Source of the DNA: Sphingomonadales bacterium
Lineage (GTDB): Bacteria > Pseudomonadota > Alphaproteobacteria > Sphingomonadales > Sphingomonadaceae
Direction of reading: 5' to 3'
NCBI GenBank assembly: GCA_016721875.1
Contig: JADKHG010000004.1
Span: forward strand, 62,001 to 126,000
DNA length: 64,000 nt
Of the stretch, positions 17,698-25,982 are shown piece by piece. The notes beneath the pieces are model-generated. The model saw nothing but the letters and a program-made list of their open reading frames with translations. It ran no database searches and had not been told where the DNA came from. The translations under genes and the position numbers were made by a program. Within the stretch, counting starts at the first letter, position 1; every line of letters begins with the position of its first letter.

Positions 17698-17743
17698 GCG
17701 CGCCTTTCGGCTTGGCATCCTGCCGGGCCAATCCGCCTAAGGG
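17691..17743 (+). promoter_or_regulatory. Putative attenuator stem of the leuA leader
   Basis: CCCTTAGGCG (17691-17700) pairs perfectly with CGCCTAAGGG (17734-17743); the left arm covers the leader stop codon. A ribosome stalled on the Leu codons would free or block this arm. Between the arms lies GC-rich sequence that could form a competing stem. No long T run follows, so the stem may be the antiterminator or pause structure rather than the terminator itself. Confidence 0.5.
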
Positions 17744-17803
17744 CTTATTCGCACTCGAATATGAAAACAGGCTCAGCCTGAAAGCCAAGAAGTACAATTT
17801 ATC

Positions 17804-19474
17804 ATGATGTTGACCGATCCATCCCGCAAGTACCGACCATTTCCGCAAATCGATCTGCCCAACCGGCAATGGCCAAACCGGGTAATAGACAAGGCCCCTC
17901 GCTGGCTCTCCACTGATTTGCGCGATGGCAATCAGGCGCTGATCGACCCGATGGGGGCGGAGAAGAAGAACCGTTTTTTCGATCTATTGTTGAAAGTCGG
18001 GGTGAAAGAAATCGAGGTTGGTTTCCCTTCGTCGGGAGCGACTGATTTTGATTTCATCCGCGGATTGGTCGATAGCAACCGCATCCCTGACGATGTCGCA
18101 ATCCAAAGCCTGACCCAGTCTCGCCGCGATCTGATCGAGAAGACTTTTGAGGCTATGGCAGGCGCCAAGACCGCGATTGTCCACCTATACAATGCGGTTT
18201 CGCCAGCATGGCGCGACATTGTGTTTCAGCTCGACAAGCCGGGCGTGAAAGCCATTGCTGTTGAGGGAGCGAAAATTCTGACTGAGCAGGCGGCGAAATA
18301 TCCTCAGACCGACTGGCATTTTGAATATAGCCCTGAAACCTTCTCGACCGCCGAAATCGAATTCAGCCTCGAGGTATGCGAAGCGGTGATGGAGGTGTTG
18401 AAACCGACAGCGCAAAAGCCGCTGATCCTGAACTTGCCTGCCACCATCGAGGCAGCGATGCCCAACATCTATGCCGACCAGATCGAATGGATGTGCACGC
18501 ATATCAGTGCGCGCGACAGCGTGGTGATTTCGCTCCACCCGCATAATGACCGGGGCAGTGGTATTGCCGCGGCCGAGCTGGGTTTGCTAGCAGGCGCAGA
18601 TCGCATTGAGGGCTGTCTTTTCGGTAACGGCGAACGAACCGGCAATGTCGATCTGGTGACGCTGGCGCTCAATATGTACACGCAAGGGTTGAATCCGGAG
18701 CTTGATTTTTCGAATATTGATGAAGTCATCCAGACGGTTGAATATTGTAACCAACTGCCCGTGCACCCGCGTCATCCCTATGCAGGCGAATTGGTGTTCA
18801 CCGCCTTTTCTGGCAGCCATCAAGATGCGATTAAAAAGGGCTTTGCTGCGCAGGCAAAGCGCAATGATGAACTGTGGCAAGTGCCTTATCTTCCGATCGA
18901 CCCCGCCGATTTGGGCCGCAGCTATGAAGCCGTCATTCGCGTCAATTCGCAAAGCGGCAAGGGCGGGGTCGCCTGGGTGCTCGAGCAGGACTATGGGCTC
19001 AAACTCCCCAAGCGGATGCAGGCCAATTTCTCGACCACTGTGCAGGAACTTTCGGATAGCTCAGGACGCGAACTGCTGGCCGATGACATCTGGCAGGCGT
19101 TTGAAACGCGCTACCATCTGAAAGGGCAGGGGCGGTTCCGCCTGATTGATTTCCAGGAAAGTCAAAGCCCGAAGCAGCAAGACGAGCGTATTTTTGCGGG
19201 TAAAATCCGTATTGACGGCGAGGAACAATCGGTCAGCGGACGGGGCAACGGCCTTATCTCTGCGCTTGCATCGGCGTTGGAACCCGCGCTGGGCGGGTCA
19301 CTGGATATTATCGATTATAGCGAACACGCCATTGGCCATGGCACAGGCGCTCGCGCTGCCGCCTATGTCGAATGCCGTGTTGGTGATGGTCCGATACTCT
19401 TCGGCATAGGCATCAGTCAGGACATTGCCACCGCCAGTGTCCGAGCGATTTTGAGTGCTGCCAATTCGGCTTGA
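17804..19474 (+). CDS. leuA: 2-isopropylmalate synthase (long LeuA form)
   Basis: LeuA condenses acetyl-CoA with 2-oxoisovalerate, the first step specific to leucine. The 556-residue product has the catalytic opening STDLRDGNQALIDPM, the metal region LHPHNDRGSG near the middle, GNGERTGNVDLV, and a C-terminal regulatory domain where leucine feedback acts in this family. Length fits the long alpha-isopropylmalate synthase. The upstream leader peptide and stem suggest control by leucine. The start could be either of two adjacent ATG codons (17804 or 17807). Confidence 0.95.
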   Translation: MMLTDPSRKYRPFPQIDLPNRQWPNRVIDKAPRWLSTDLRDGNQALIDPMGAEKKNRFFDLLLKVGVKEIEVGFPSSGATDFDFIRGLVDSNRIPDDVAIQSLTQSRRDLIEKTFEAMAGAKTAIVHLYNAVSPAWRDIVFQLDKPGVKAIAVEGAKILTEQAAKYPQTDWHFEYSPETFSTAEIEFSLEVCEAVMEVLKPTAQKPLILNLPATIEAAMPNIYADQIEWMCTHISARDSVVISLHPHNDRGSGIAAAELGLLAGADRIEGCLFGNGERTGNVDLVTLALNMYTQGLNPELDFSNIDEVIQTVEYCNQLPVHPRHPYAGELVFTAFSGSHQDAIKKGFAAQAKRNDELWQVPYLPIDPADLGRSYEAVIRVNSQSGKGGVAWVLEQDYGLKLPKRMQANFSTTVQELSDSSGRELLADDIWQAFETRYHLKGQGRFRLIDFQESQSPKQQDERIFAGKIRIDGEEQSVSGRGNGLISALASALEPALGGSLDIIDYSEHAIGHGTGARAAAYVECRVGDGPILFGIGISQDIATASVRAILSAANSA

Positions 19475-19531
19475 CGTTACGGCATGGAGGAAGCTCGATT
19501 GCGAGCTTGACCAAGCATCGCAAACCATCTT

Positions 19532-19567
19532 AACTCCGGTTTAATTGCACGATTAAACCGGAGTTTT
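19532..19567 (+). terminator. Perfect 14-bp stem: leuA terminator overlapping the next ribosome-binding site
   Basis: AACTCCGGTTTAAT (19532-19545) pairs exactly with ATTAAACCGGAGTT (19552-19565) around a TGCACG loop, followed by TT and then the ATG of the next gene at 19569. It looks like an intrinsic terminator for leuA. The right arm also contains GGAG, the only plausible ribosome-binding site for the nitronate monooxygenase gene, so the same fold would hide it in read-through transcripts. Confidence 0.7.
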
Positions 19568-19568
19568 C

Positions 19569-20549
19569 ATGTCCTTGCCATCGCCATTATTCGACAATCT
19601 ACGCTTGCCATTGATTGGTTCGCCTTTGTTTATCGTTTCGGGTCCTGAACTGGTGATTGCACAATGCAAGGCCGGGATTGTTGGCAGCTTTCCGGCACTC
19701 AATGCGCGTCCGCAAAGTCAGTTGGATGAATGGCTGCACCAGATCACCGAGGAACTGGCTGCGCATAACCGGGACAATCCTGATAAACCCGCAGCTCCTT
19801 TTGCCGTCAACCAGATCGTGCACCGGACGAATGACCGGCTCGAGGCCGACATGCAAACCTGTGGCAAGTGGCAGGTTCCCTTGGTGATCACATCCCTCGG
19901 CGCGCGCGAAGAGTTGAACGCTGCGGTGCACAGTTGGGGCGGAATTACGCTGCATGATGTCATTGATGACCGTTTTGCTCGCAAGGCAATAGAAAAGGGT
20001 GCCGACGGCTTGATCCCGGTTGCCGCTGGCGCAGGTGGTCATGCGGGCGTGACGTCTCCCTTTGCACTGGTTCGCGAAATTCGCGAGTGGTTTGACGGGC
20101 CGGTCGCGCTCTCCGGCTCGATTGGCCACGGCGCTTCGATCCTTGCCGCGCAGGCGATGGGCGCTGACCTTGCCTATGCAGGGTCGATGTTTATCGCGAC
20201 CGAAGAAGCCAACGCAGTCGATGGCTATAAAGACAACATCGTCGAAGCCCGCGCGGCAGATATCGTTTATACCAATCTCTTCACCGGTGTGCACGGCAAT
20301 TACACCCGCCAATCGATCGAAGCTGCCGGTATGGACCCGAAAAATTTACCCGAAAGCGACCCGTCCAAAATGAATTTCGGATCGGGCGGCAACACCAAGG
20401 CCAAAGCGTGGAAGGATGTTTGGGGAAGCGGGCAGGGTATTGGCGCCGTCACTGAAGTGGTGAGCGTTGCCAACGCGGTTGCGCGGCTTGAAAGCGAATA
20501 TCGGGAAGCGAAGTCCAGACTCGACTCGGTGTTTCGTCCCGGCTGGTAG
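19569..20549 (+). CDS. Nitronate monooxygenase (2-nitropropane dioxygenase family)
   Basis: This FMN-dependent TIM-barrel enzyme oxidises alkyl nitronates such as propionate-3-nitronate. The 326-residue product has the class motif AAGAGGHAG near residue 155, the phosphate-binding stretch SGSIGHGASILAAQAMGAD, and an N-terminal PLIGSPLFIVSGPEL. The start lies directly behind the stem described at 19532-19567. It converges with yceI, with seven bases between the stop codons. Confidence 0.88.
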   Translation: MSLPSPLFDNLRLPLIGSPLFIVSGPELVIAQCKAGIVGSFPALNARPQSQLDEWLHQITEELAAHNRDNPDKPAAPFAVNQIVHRTNDRLEADMQTCGKWQVPLVITSLGAREELNAAVHSWGGITLHDVIDDRFARKAIEKGADGLIPVAAGAGGHAGVTSPFALVREIREWFDGPVALSGSIGHGASILAAQAMGADLAYAGSMFIATEEANAVDGYKDNIVEARAADIVYTNLFTGVHGNYTRQSIEAAGMDPKNLPESDPSKMNFGSGGNTKAKAWKDVWGSGQGIGAVTEVVSVANAVARLESEYREAKSRLDSVFRPGW

Positions 20550-20556
20550 CTGCGGT

Positions 20557-21188
20557 TTACTTTTCGAAAGCTGCTTCGATGGTGAGCGACACTTCGTCGG
20601 AAACCATCGGAATGCCATAGGCAATACCAAAGTCACTGCGCTTGATGTCTGCCTGACCTTTGAATCCAACCGTCGCTTTCTTGCTGAAAGGATTCGTGCC
20701 CGCGCCGCTAAAAATGACTTCCAGAGTGACCGGTTTGGTCACGCCATTGAGCGTCAAATCACCGATGACGGTTGCCTCAATGCCGCTTTCGCGCGGGATT
20801 ACCTGCGTCGAAACATAGCGGGCGTCAGAAGGGTTGGGTCCGAAAAAGTCCGGTATTCCGCCATCCTTTCCAGCGCGCAACAAATGCCCGGTCAATCCGG
20901 TGCTGGCAGTGGTAACTTTGAAACCGGGATTATCATGTCGATTTTGGCGGCTCCCGGTGCCTCGGGATCAAGAACCAGAGTACCAGAGACATCGCCAAAA
21001 ATGCCGAAATAATCGGTGAACCCGAAATGGTTTACATTCCAACCAATCAATGTGTGACCGGGATCAGCCTGATAGGTACCCGCCGTCACCCTCGAGATAT
21101 CCTTCGTTCCGGGAATTTGCGGCGCAGATTGAGCGAGAAGTGGGACTGCGCAAATCAACGGCACAGCGAACAGCAGGGCTTTTTTCAT
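20557..21188 (-). pseudogene. YceI-family secreted lipid-binding protein, frame broken once
   Basis: YceI proteins are periplasmic lipocalin-like barrels that bind isoprenoids. The first part (21188 down to about 20917) has a signal peptide MKKALLFAVPLICAVPLLAQ and the YceI pattern YQADPGHTLIGWNVNHFGFT. The rest (GHLLRAGKDGGIPDFFG, VIGDLTLNGVTKPVTL and FGIAYG) lies in another frame. Adding one G at about 20916 on the coding strand restores SKVTTASTGLTGHLL. A consensus error is likely. The terminator for ilvC lies just upstream. Confidence 0.85.
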
Positions 21189-21206
21189 TTTTGATGCTCC
21201 GAAACG

Positions 21207-21242
21207 AAAAAGGGGGACTGCGAATGTCCGCAATCCCCCCTT
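21207..21242 (-). terminator. Terminator of the ilv operon
   Basis: Read on the minus strand after the ilvC stop, a stem with arms GGGGGATTGCG and CGCAGTCCCC is followed by a run of five T. It separates ilvC from yceI. Confidence 0.7.
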
Positions 21243-21273
21243 CAATGTCAACTTTGATCGACCGCGAAGCGTC

Positions 21274-22293
21274 TCAGTTCTTCGCCTTATCGACCAGCTT
21301 GTTCTTCGCGATCCAGGGCATCATGGCACGCAATTGCGCACCGGTCTGCTCGATTGGATGGGCGGCAGCAGCCTTGCGGCTTGCCTTGAGTTCGGGCTGC
21401 CCAGCGCGGTTGTCGAGGACGAAATCCTTGACGAAACGGCCCGACTGGATGTCGGCAAGCACACGCTTCATTTCGGCTTTGGTTTCATCGGTGATGATCC
21501 GCGGGCCGGTCTTGATGTCGCCATATTCAGCGGTATTCGAGATCGAGTAGCGCATATTGGCGATGCCGCCTTCATAGAGCAGATCGACGATCAATTTGGT
21601 TTCGTGCAGGCATTCGAAATAGGCCATTTCCGGCGCATAACCGGCCTCTACCAGCGTTTCGAACCCGGCCTGGATCAGGTGGGTGATCCCGCCGCACAGA
21701 ACGGCCTGCTCACCGAACAAATCGGTTTCGCATTCTTCCTTGAAATTGGTTTCGATGATGCCGCTGCGACCGCCGCCGACTCCAGAGGCATAGGCGAGTG
21801 CAACATCATGTGCGTTGCCGCTGGCATCCTGATGCACTGCGATCAGGCAAGGCACGCCGCCGCCCTTCATATATTCGCCGCGCACAGTGTGACCCGGGCC
21901 TTTGGGCGCGATCATGATAACGTCAATATCGGCAGGTGCTTCGATCAGGCCGAAATGGATGTTGAGACCGTGGGCGAAAGCAAGTGCCGCGCCAGGCTTC
22001 ATATTGCCCTTCAGGTCATTGTCCCAGATTGCAGCCTGATGTTCATCGGGCGCTAGGATCATGACGATATCAGCCCAAGCAGCCGCTTCGCTGTTCGACA
22101 TTACCTTGAAGCCAGCGCCTTCGGCCTTGGCCGCAGTAGCCGAGCCAGCACGCAGGGCAATCGCAACATCTTTCACGCCGCTGTCACGCAGGTTTTGCGC
22201 ATGGGCGTGGCCTTGACTGCCATAGCCAACGATGGCGATCTTCTTGTCCTTGACCAGACCAAGGTCGCAGTCGGCGTCGTAATAAACTTTCAT
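21274..22293 (-). CDS. ilvC: Ketol-acid reductoisomerase (NADP+)
   Basis: IlvC isomerises and reduces acetolactate or acetohydroxybutyrate, the second step of valine and isoleucine synthesis. The 339-residue class I enzyme has the NADPH loop GYGSQGHAHAQNLRDSG, the block APKGPGHTVRGEY and the metal-binding Asp/Glu residues in the C-terminal knotted domain. AGGAAAGCG precedes the ATG. It is the last gene of the ilvB-ilvN-orf-ilvC run and is followed by a terminator. Confidence 0.96.
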   Translation of the reverse strand: MKVYYDADCDLGLVKDKKIAIVGYGSQGHAHAQNLRDSGVKDVAIALRAGSATAAKAEGAGFKVMSNSEAAAWADIVMILAPDEHQAAIWDNDLKGNMKPGAALAFAHGLNIHFGLIEAPADIDVIMIAPKGPGHTVRGEYMKGGGVPCLIAVHQDASGNAHDVALAYASGVGGGRSGIIETNFKEECETDLFGEQAVLCGGITHLIQAGFETLVEAGYAPEMAYFECLHETKLIVDLLYEGGIANMRYSISNTAEYGDIKTGPRIITDETKAEMKRVLADIQSGRFVKDFVLDNRAGQPELKASRKAAAAHPIEQTGAQLRAMMPWIAKNKLVDKAKN

Positions 22294-22318
22294 GGGAGTT
22301 CGCTTTCCTTTTTTTGGA

Positions 22319-22687
22319 TTAGATCAATGCAAGAATACAAAATACGCCGATGGCGGTTAATAGCGGCCAGCCTATATGTTTGCCTCGCGTGAGCAGTGCG
22401 TCTCCAAGGCCTATGCCGATGTAGAGCAGCCCAATTCCGAGCACTAGCGACCGATCGATGGATTGCGGGTTCAAAGCTTCTCTTAGCAATAGTGCCGCTT
22501 GGCCAAACCAGATAAGTGTCGTGACATGCCAGGCCAATCGAACGACTTGTTTTGCCAATGCGCGTTCCATTACTCCATCATTGGAGGCGACGAGTGGTCC
22601 GATAAGACGCCGTTCCCCGAAATAGCTATGTGCAAATGCGGTTAGCAATGTTGCTAAGGTTGCCAAGAATAGAAAGATTGTTGGCAT
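22319..22687 (-). CDS. Unknown four-segment membrane protein inside the ilv operon
   Basis: I do not recognise a named family. The 122-residue protein has about four hydrophobic segments (residues 2-20, 50-66, 80-96 and 104-121) and a conserved-looking loop HSYFGERRLIGPL. It begins five bases after the ilvN stop and ends 25 bases before ilvC, all on one strand, so it is very likely transcribed with them. A role in branched-chain amino-acid metabolism or transport is possible but is inference from position only. Confidence 0.72.
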   Translation of the reverse strand: MPTIFLFLATLATLLTAFAHSYFGERRLIGPLVASNDGVMERALAKQVVRLAWHVTTLIWFGQAALLLREALNPQSIDRSLVLGIGLLYIGIGLGDALLTRGKHIGWPLLTAIGVFCILALI

Positions 22688-22692
22688 GCTGT

Positions 22693-23208
22693 TTAGCTTG
22701 CTTCAGCGCCGCGCATAAGCCCGACTATTCCTGTGCGGCCGACTTCGACCAGACCCAGTTCGCGCATCAATTGCACGAATGTGTCGATCTTGTCCGGACC
22801 ACCGGTGATTTCAAAAATGAAGCTGGATACCGTCGCATCAATCACGCGCGCGCGGTAGATGTCAGCGAGGCGCATCGCCTCAACGCGTTTGTCGCCCGCG
22901 CCGCTCACTTTAACCAGCGCCAGTTCGCGTTCGACGTGCGGACCGGCATCGGTAAGGTCGGTCACTTTATGCACCGGGATCAGCCGTTCGCACTGCGCGA
23001 TAATCTGGTCGATTACTTCAGGCGGCCCCTTGGTGACGATGGTGATGCGGCTGACACTATGGTCTTCGGTAATGTCGGCAACGGTCAGGCTGTCGATATT
23101 GTAGCCGCGTGACGTGAACATGCCTGCGATGCGGGCAAGCGTTCCCGCTTCATTATCGACGGTAAGCGTCAGCACATGCCGTTCGGCGATTTCCTGTTTG
23201 ATATGCAT
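22693..23208 (-). CDS. ilvN: Acetolactate synthase small (regulatory) subunit
   Basis: The 171-residue subunit has an N-terminal ACT domain with the pattern LTVDNEAGTLARIAGMFTSRGYNI and a second C-terminal domain. It binds valine and controls the large subunit. It starts three bases after the ilvB stop. The symbol ilvH is also used for this subunit in other species. Confidence 0.94.
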   Translation of the reverse strand: MHIKQEIAERHVLTLTVDNEAGTLARIAGMFTSRGYNIDSLTVADITEDHSVSRITIVTKGPPEVIDQIIAQCERLIPVHKVTDLTDAGPHVERELALVKVSGAGDKRVEAMRLADIYRARVIDATVSSFIFEITGGPDKIDTFVQLMRELGLVEVGRTGIVGLMRGAEAS

Positions 23209-23211
23209 GAC

Positions 23212-24957
23212 TTACACCAGCGCCTTTGCTTCATCGTCCATCGTTCCCGATACTTCATCGCTGTGCAGGATCATCTCGGTATGCGCGGCACCCGAGGGGA
23301 TCATCGGGAAGCAATTGGCCTCTTTGGTGACGCGACAGTCGAACATCACCGGCCCGTCATAGGCGATCATTTCCGCGATAGCGTCGTCCAGCTTGGCGGG
23401 ATCGTCGCAGCGTATGCCTTTCCAGCCATAGGCTTCGGCCAGCGCGACAAAGTCCGGCAGACTGTCCGAATAACTGTTCGAATAGCGGCTTTCATAGGTC
23501 AGCTGCTGCCACTGGCGCACCATCCCCATCCATTCATTGTTGAGGATGAACACTTTGACCGGCAGGCGATATTGCGATGCCGTACCCATTTCCTGGATAT
23601 TCATCTGGATCGAGGCTTCACCGGCAATGTCAATCACCAGTGCATCTGGGTTGCCCATCTGCGCGCCGATGGCGGCTGGTAAGCCATAGCCCATCGTGCC
23701 GAGACCGCCGCTGGTCAGCCATTTGTTGGGTTCATCAAAATGGAAATGCTGTGACGCCCACATTTGGTGTTGGCCAACTTCAGTGGTGATGATGGGTGCC
23801 TTGTCCTTGGTCAGCGCGTACAACCGCTCAATCGCGAATTGCGGCATGATTTCGGACTTGTTTTCGGGGTAGTTGAGCGAACCAACCGAGCGCCAGCCCT
23901 TTATCCGCGACCACCATTCGTCTAGCTTGGCTGCTTGCCGTTTGCGGCTGTTCCACACGCTGATCATCTGGCGGATGGCTTTGCCAACATCAGCGACTAT
24001 CGGCAGGTCAACATGGACAGTCTTGTTGATCGAGCTGCGGTCGATATCGACATGCACCTTGATGCTGTTGGGCGAAAAAGCGTCGAGACGACCGGTGACG
24101 CGGTCATCAAAACGCGCGCCGAGACACAGCATCACGTCGCACTGGTTCATCGCCATATTGGCTTCATAGGTGCCGTGCATCCCCAGCATCCCAAGCCACT
24201 GATCGCTTTCCGCCGGGAAGGCACCGAGCCCCATCAGCGTAGAAGTAACAGGAGCGCCGCTCAATGCCGCGAGTTCGCGCAGCGCCTTGCTGGCATCGGG
24301 GCCAGCGTTGATAATGCCGCCGCCAGTGTAAAGAATGGGCGATTTGGCGGTGGCCAGCAGTTCAACCGCTTTGGTGATTGCTGCAAAATCGGCATCGCCT
24401 GCCGGCGCATAGCGTTTTGAGCTGTTGGTGCCATGCCGGTCATATTCCGTGCTGGCAACTTGGACATTTTTGGGAATGTCGATGACGACCGGGCCGGGGC
24501 GACCCTGGGTTGCGATGTGAAAGGCTTCGGTGACCACTGCCGCGAGTTCTGACGGATCTTTAACCAGATAATTATGTTTGGTGCAGTGGCGCGTAATGCC
24601 GATGGTGTCGGCTTCCTGAAACGCGTCCGAACCGATCAGATTGGTTGCAACTTGTCCGGTGATGACAACCATGGGGATGGAATCGAGAAAGGCGTCGGCA
24701 ATTCCGGTGACGGCATTGGTTGCGCCGGGGCCGGATGTGACCAGCACAACCCCGGGTTTTCCGGTCGAGCGCGCATATCCCTCTGCCGCGTGGGCCGCGC
24801 CCGCTTCGTGACGGACGAGGACGTGGCGGATTTTGGGGTGCTGGAACAGCGTGTCGTAAATGGGCAGTACGGCACCGCCGGGATAGCCGAACACGGTATC
24901 GACTCCTTGGGCGAGGAGCGAGTCGATCAATATCTCTGCGCCGGATTTTTCGGCCAC
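23212..24957 (-). CDS. ilvB: Acetolactate synthase large subunit
   Basis: This thiamine-diphosphate and FAD enzyme joins two pyruvates, or pyruvate and 2-oxobutyrate, as the first common step of valine, leucine and isoleucine synthesis. The 581-residue product has the catalytic Glu region VRHEAGAAHAAEGYAR, the central FAD domain, and a ThDP motif IAGEASIQMN-IQEM with LNNEWMG behind it. The usual GDG of that motif reads GEA here, with Glu in place of Asp. It leads the operon; a good sigma-70-like promoter lies upstream. Confidence 0.95.
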   Translation of the reverse strand: MAEKSGAEILIDSLLAQGVDTVFGYPGGAVLPIYDTLFQHPKIRHVLVRHEAGAAHAAEGYARSTGKPGVVLVTSGPGATNAVTGIADAFLDSIPMVVITGQVATNLIGSDAFQEADTIGITRHCTKHNYLVKDPSELAAVVTEAFHIATQGRPGPVVIDIPKNVQVASTEYDRHGTNSSKRYAPAGDADFAAITKAVELLATAKSPILYTGGGIINAGPDASKALRELAALSGAPVTSTLMGLGAFPAESDQWLGMLGMHGTYEANMAMNQCDVMLCLGARFDDRVTGRLDAFSPNSIKVHVDIDRSSINKTVHVDLPIVADVGKAIRQMISVWNSRKRQAAKLDEWWSRIKGWRSVGSLNYPENKSEIMPQFAIERLYALTKDKAPIITTEVGQHQMWASQHFHFDEPNKWLTSGGLGTMGYGLPAAIGAQMGNPDALVIDIAGEASIQMNIQEMGTASQYRLPVKVFILNNEWMGMVRQWQQLTYESRYSNSYSDSLPDFVALAEAYGWKGIRCDDPAKLDDAIAEMIAYDGPVMFDCRVTKEANCFPMIPSGAAHTEMILHSDEVSGTMDDEAKALV

Positions 24958-25023
24958 TTTATTATCCTTGATCCAGTGATGCCGGTCCTATGTTGCGATG
25001 CAACAGGATTGGCAAGAGCGCGC

Positions 25024-25052
25024 TCGTTAGTAGTTAGAAAATGGCATGTCAA
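25024..25052 (-). promoter_or_regulatory. Putative promoter of the ilv operon
   Basis: On the minus strand TTGACA (25052-25047) is followed after 17 bases by TAACGA (25029-25024). It would start transcription about 60 bases upstream of ilvB. The -35 box begins four bases after the end of miaA. A small stem TGTTGC/GCAACA lies in the predicted 5' leader. Confidence 0.55.
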
Positions 25053-25055
25053 CCA

Positions 25056-25982
25056 TTAAAAATGTAATAAACTTTCAATATTATTATCAATATCGGAATT
25101 AAAAGTCCCTTCATGCCGCGGCCATCCGGAAGGGGGCTGGTTGCGGAACCATGTGTATTGGCGTTTGGCATATTGCCGCGTCGCCGCCTGTCCGCGCGTG
25201 ATGGCTTCTTCCCGGCAGATTTCCCCGCGAAGCATGGCCGATATCTCGGGCACGCCAATCGCTCGCAGCACAGGGGCGTCCCATGGCAGGTCCCGCGAAA
25301 GCAACGCTTCAACCTCTTCTACTGCCCCATTTTCCATCATCGCTTCAAAGCGGGCGTCGCAGCGTTCATGCAGCCAGTCGCGCGGCGGCAGCAAGATTAA
25401 CGGGTGCAGCGTCACTGCATCGCCAATCCCGCCCGCCTTGGCCTCACGCCATTCGCCAATGCTTCTGCCCGTTGAACGAACCACCTCAAGCGCACGCTTG
25501 ATCCGGCTGTCATCCCGGGGGTTGAGTGCGGCGGCCATTGCCGGATCCTCAACCAGCAGTGCGCCATGGGCATCACCAGTCTCCAATGCACGCACCGCCC
25601 GCCGAATGGCATCATCAATTTCAGGTATCGGCGCAATGCCGTCGAGCAATGTGCGCAGATAGAGTCCGGTGCCTCCAACCAACACCGGCAGCCGCGACGC
25701 ATCCCACGTTTCGGCAATTGCTGCCTTGGCATCGCCAGCCCATTTTGCCGCAGAACAGGCTTCGCGCCCCTCGAGATAACCGAACAGCCGGTGTGGCGCG
25801 CTTGCCATTTCCGCTGCCGACGGTTGCGCGCTTAACACCGGTAAATTCGCATAAACCTGCGCGCTGTCGGCGTTGATGATCGTGACGTCATGCCGCCGCG
25901 CGAGCGCTAACGCCAATGCAGTCTTGCCGCTGGCGGTAGGACCGGCAATAAGCCCGAGCCTTTTCTTTTCCGGATTCGTCAT
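25056..25982 (-). CDS. miaA: tRNA dimethylallyltransferase
   Basis: MiaA adds the dimethylallyl group to A37 of tRNAs that read UNN codons. The 308-residue product has the P-loop GPTASGKTALA near residue 13, the motif NADSAQVY, and the GGTGLYLRTLLDG block. The only sensible start is the ATG at 25982; the frame stays open upstream into serB antisense sequence but loses all similarity. This ATG shares bases with the divergent serB start (CATG at 25980-25983). Confidence 0.94.
   Translation of the reverse strand: MTNPEKKRLGLIAGPTASGKTALALALARRHDVTIINADSAQVYANLPVLSAQPSAAEMASAPHRLFGYLEGREACSAAKWAGDAKAAIAETWDASRLPVLVGGTGLYLRTLLDGIAPIPEIDDAIRRAVRALETGDAHGALLVEDPAMAAALNPRDDSRIKRALEVVRSTGRSIGEWREAKAGGIGDAVTLHPLILLPPRDWLHERCDARFEAMMENGAVEEVEALLSRDLPWDAPVLRAIGVPEISAMLRGEICREEAITRGQAATRQYAKRQYTWFRNQPPSGWPRHEGTFNSDIDNNIESLLHF

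Noticed and set aside
20467..21012. 181-codon plus-strand frame running from the nitronate monooxygenase into yceI
   Set aside because: It only appears because yceI is antisense here; composition is not protein-like.
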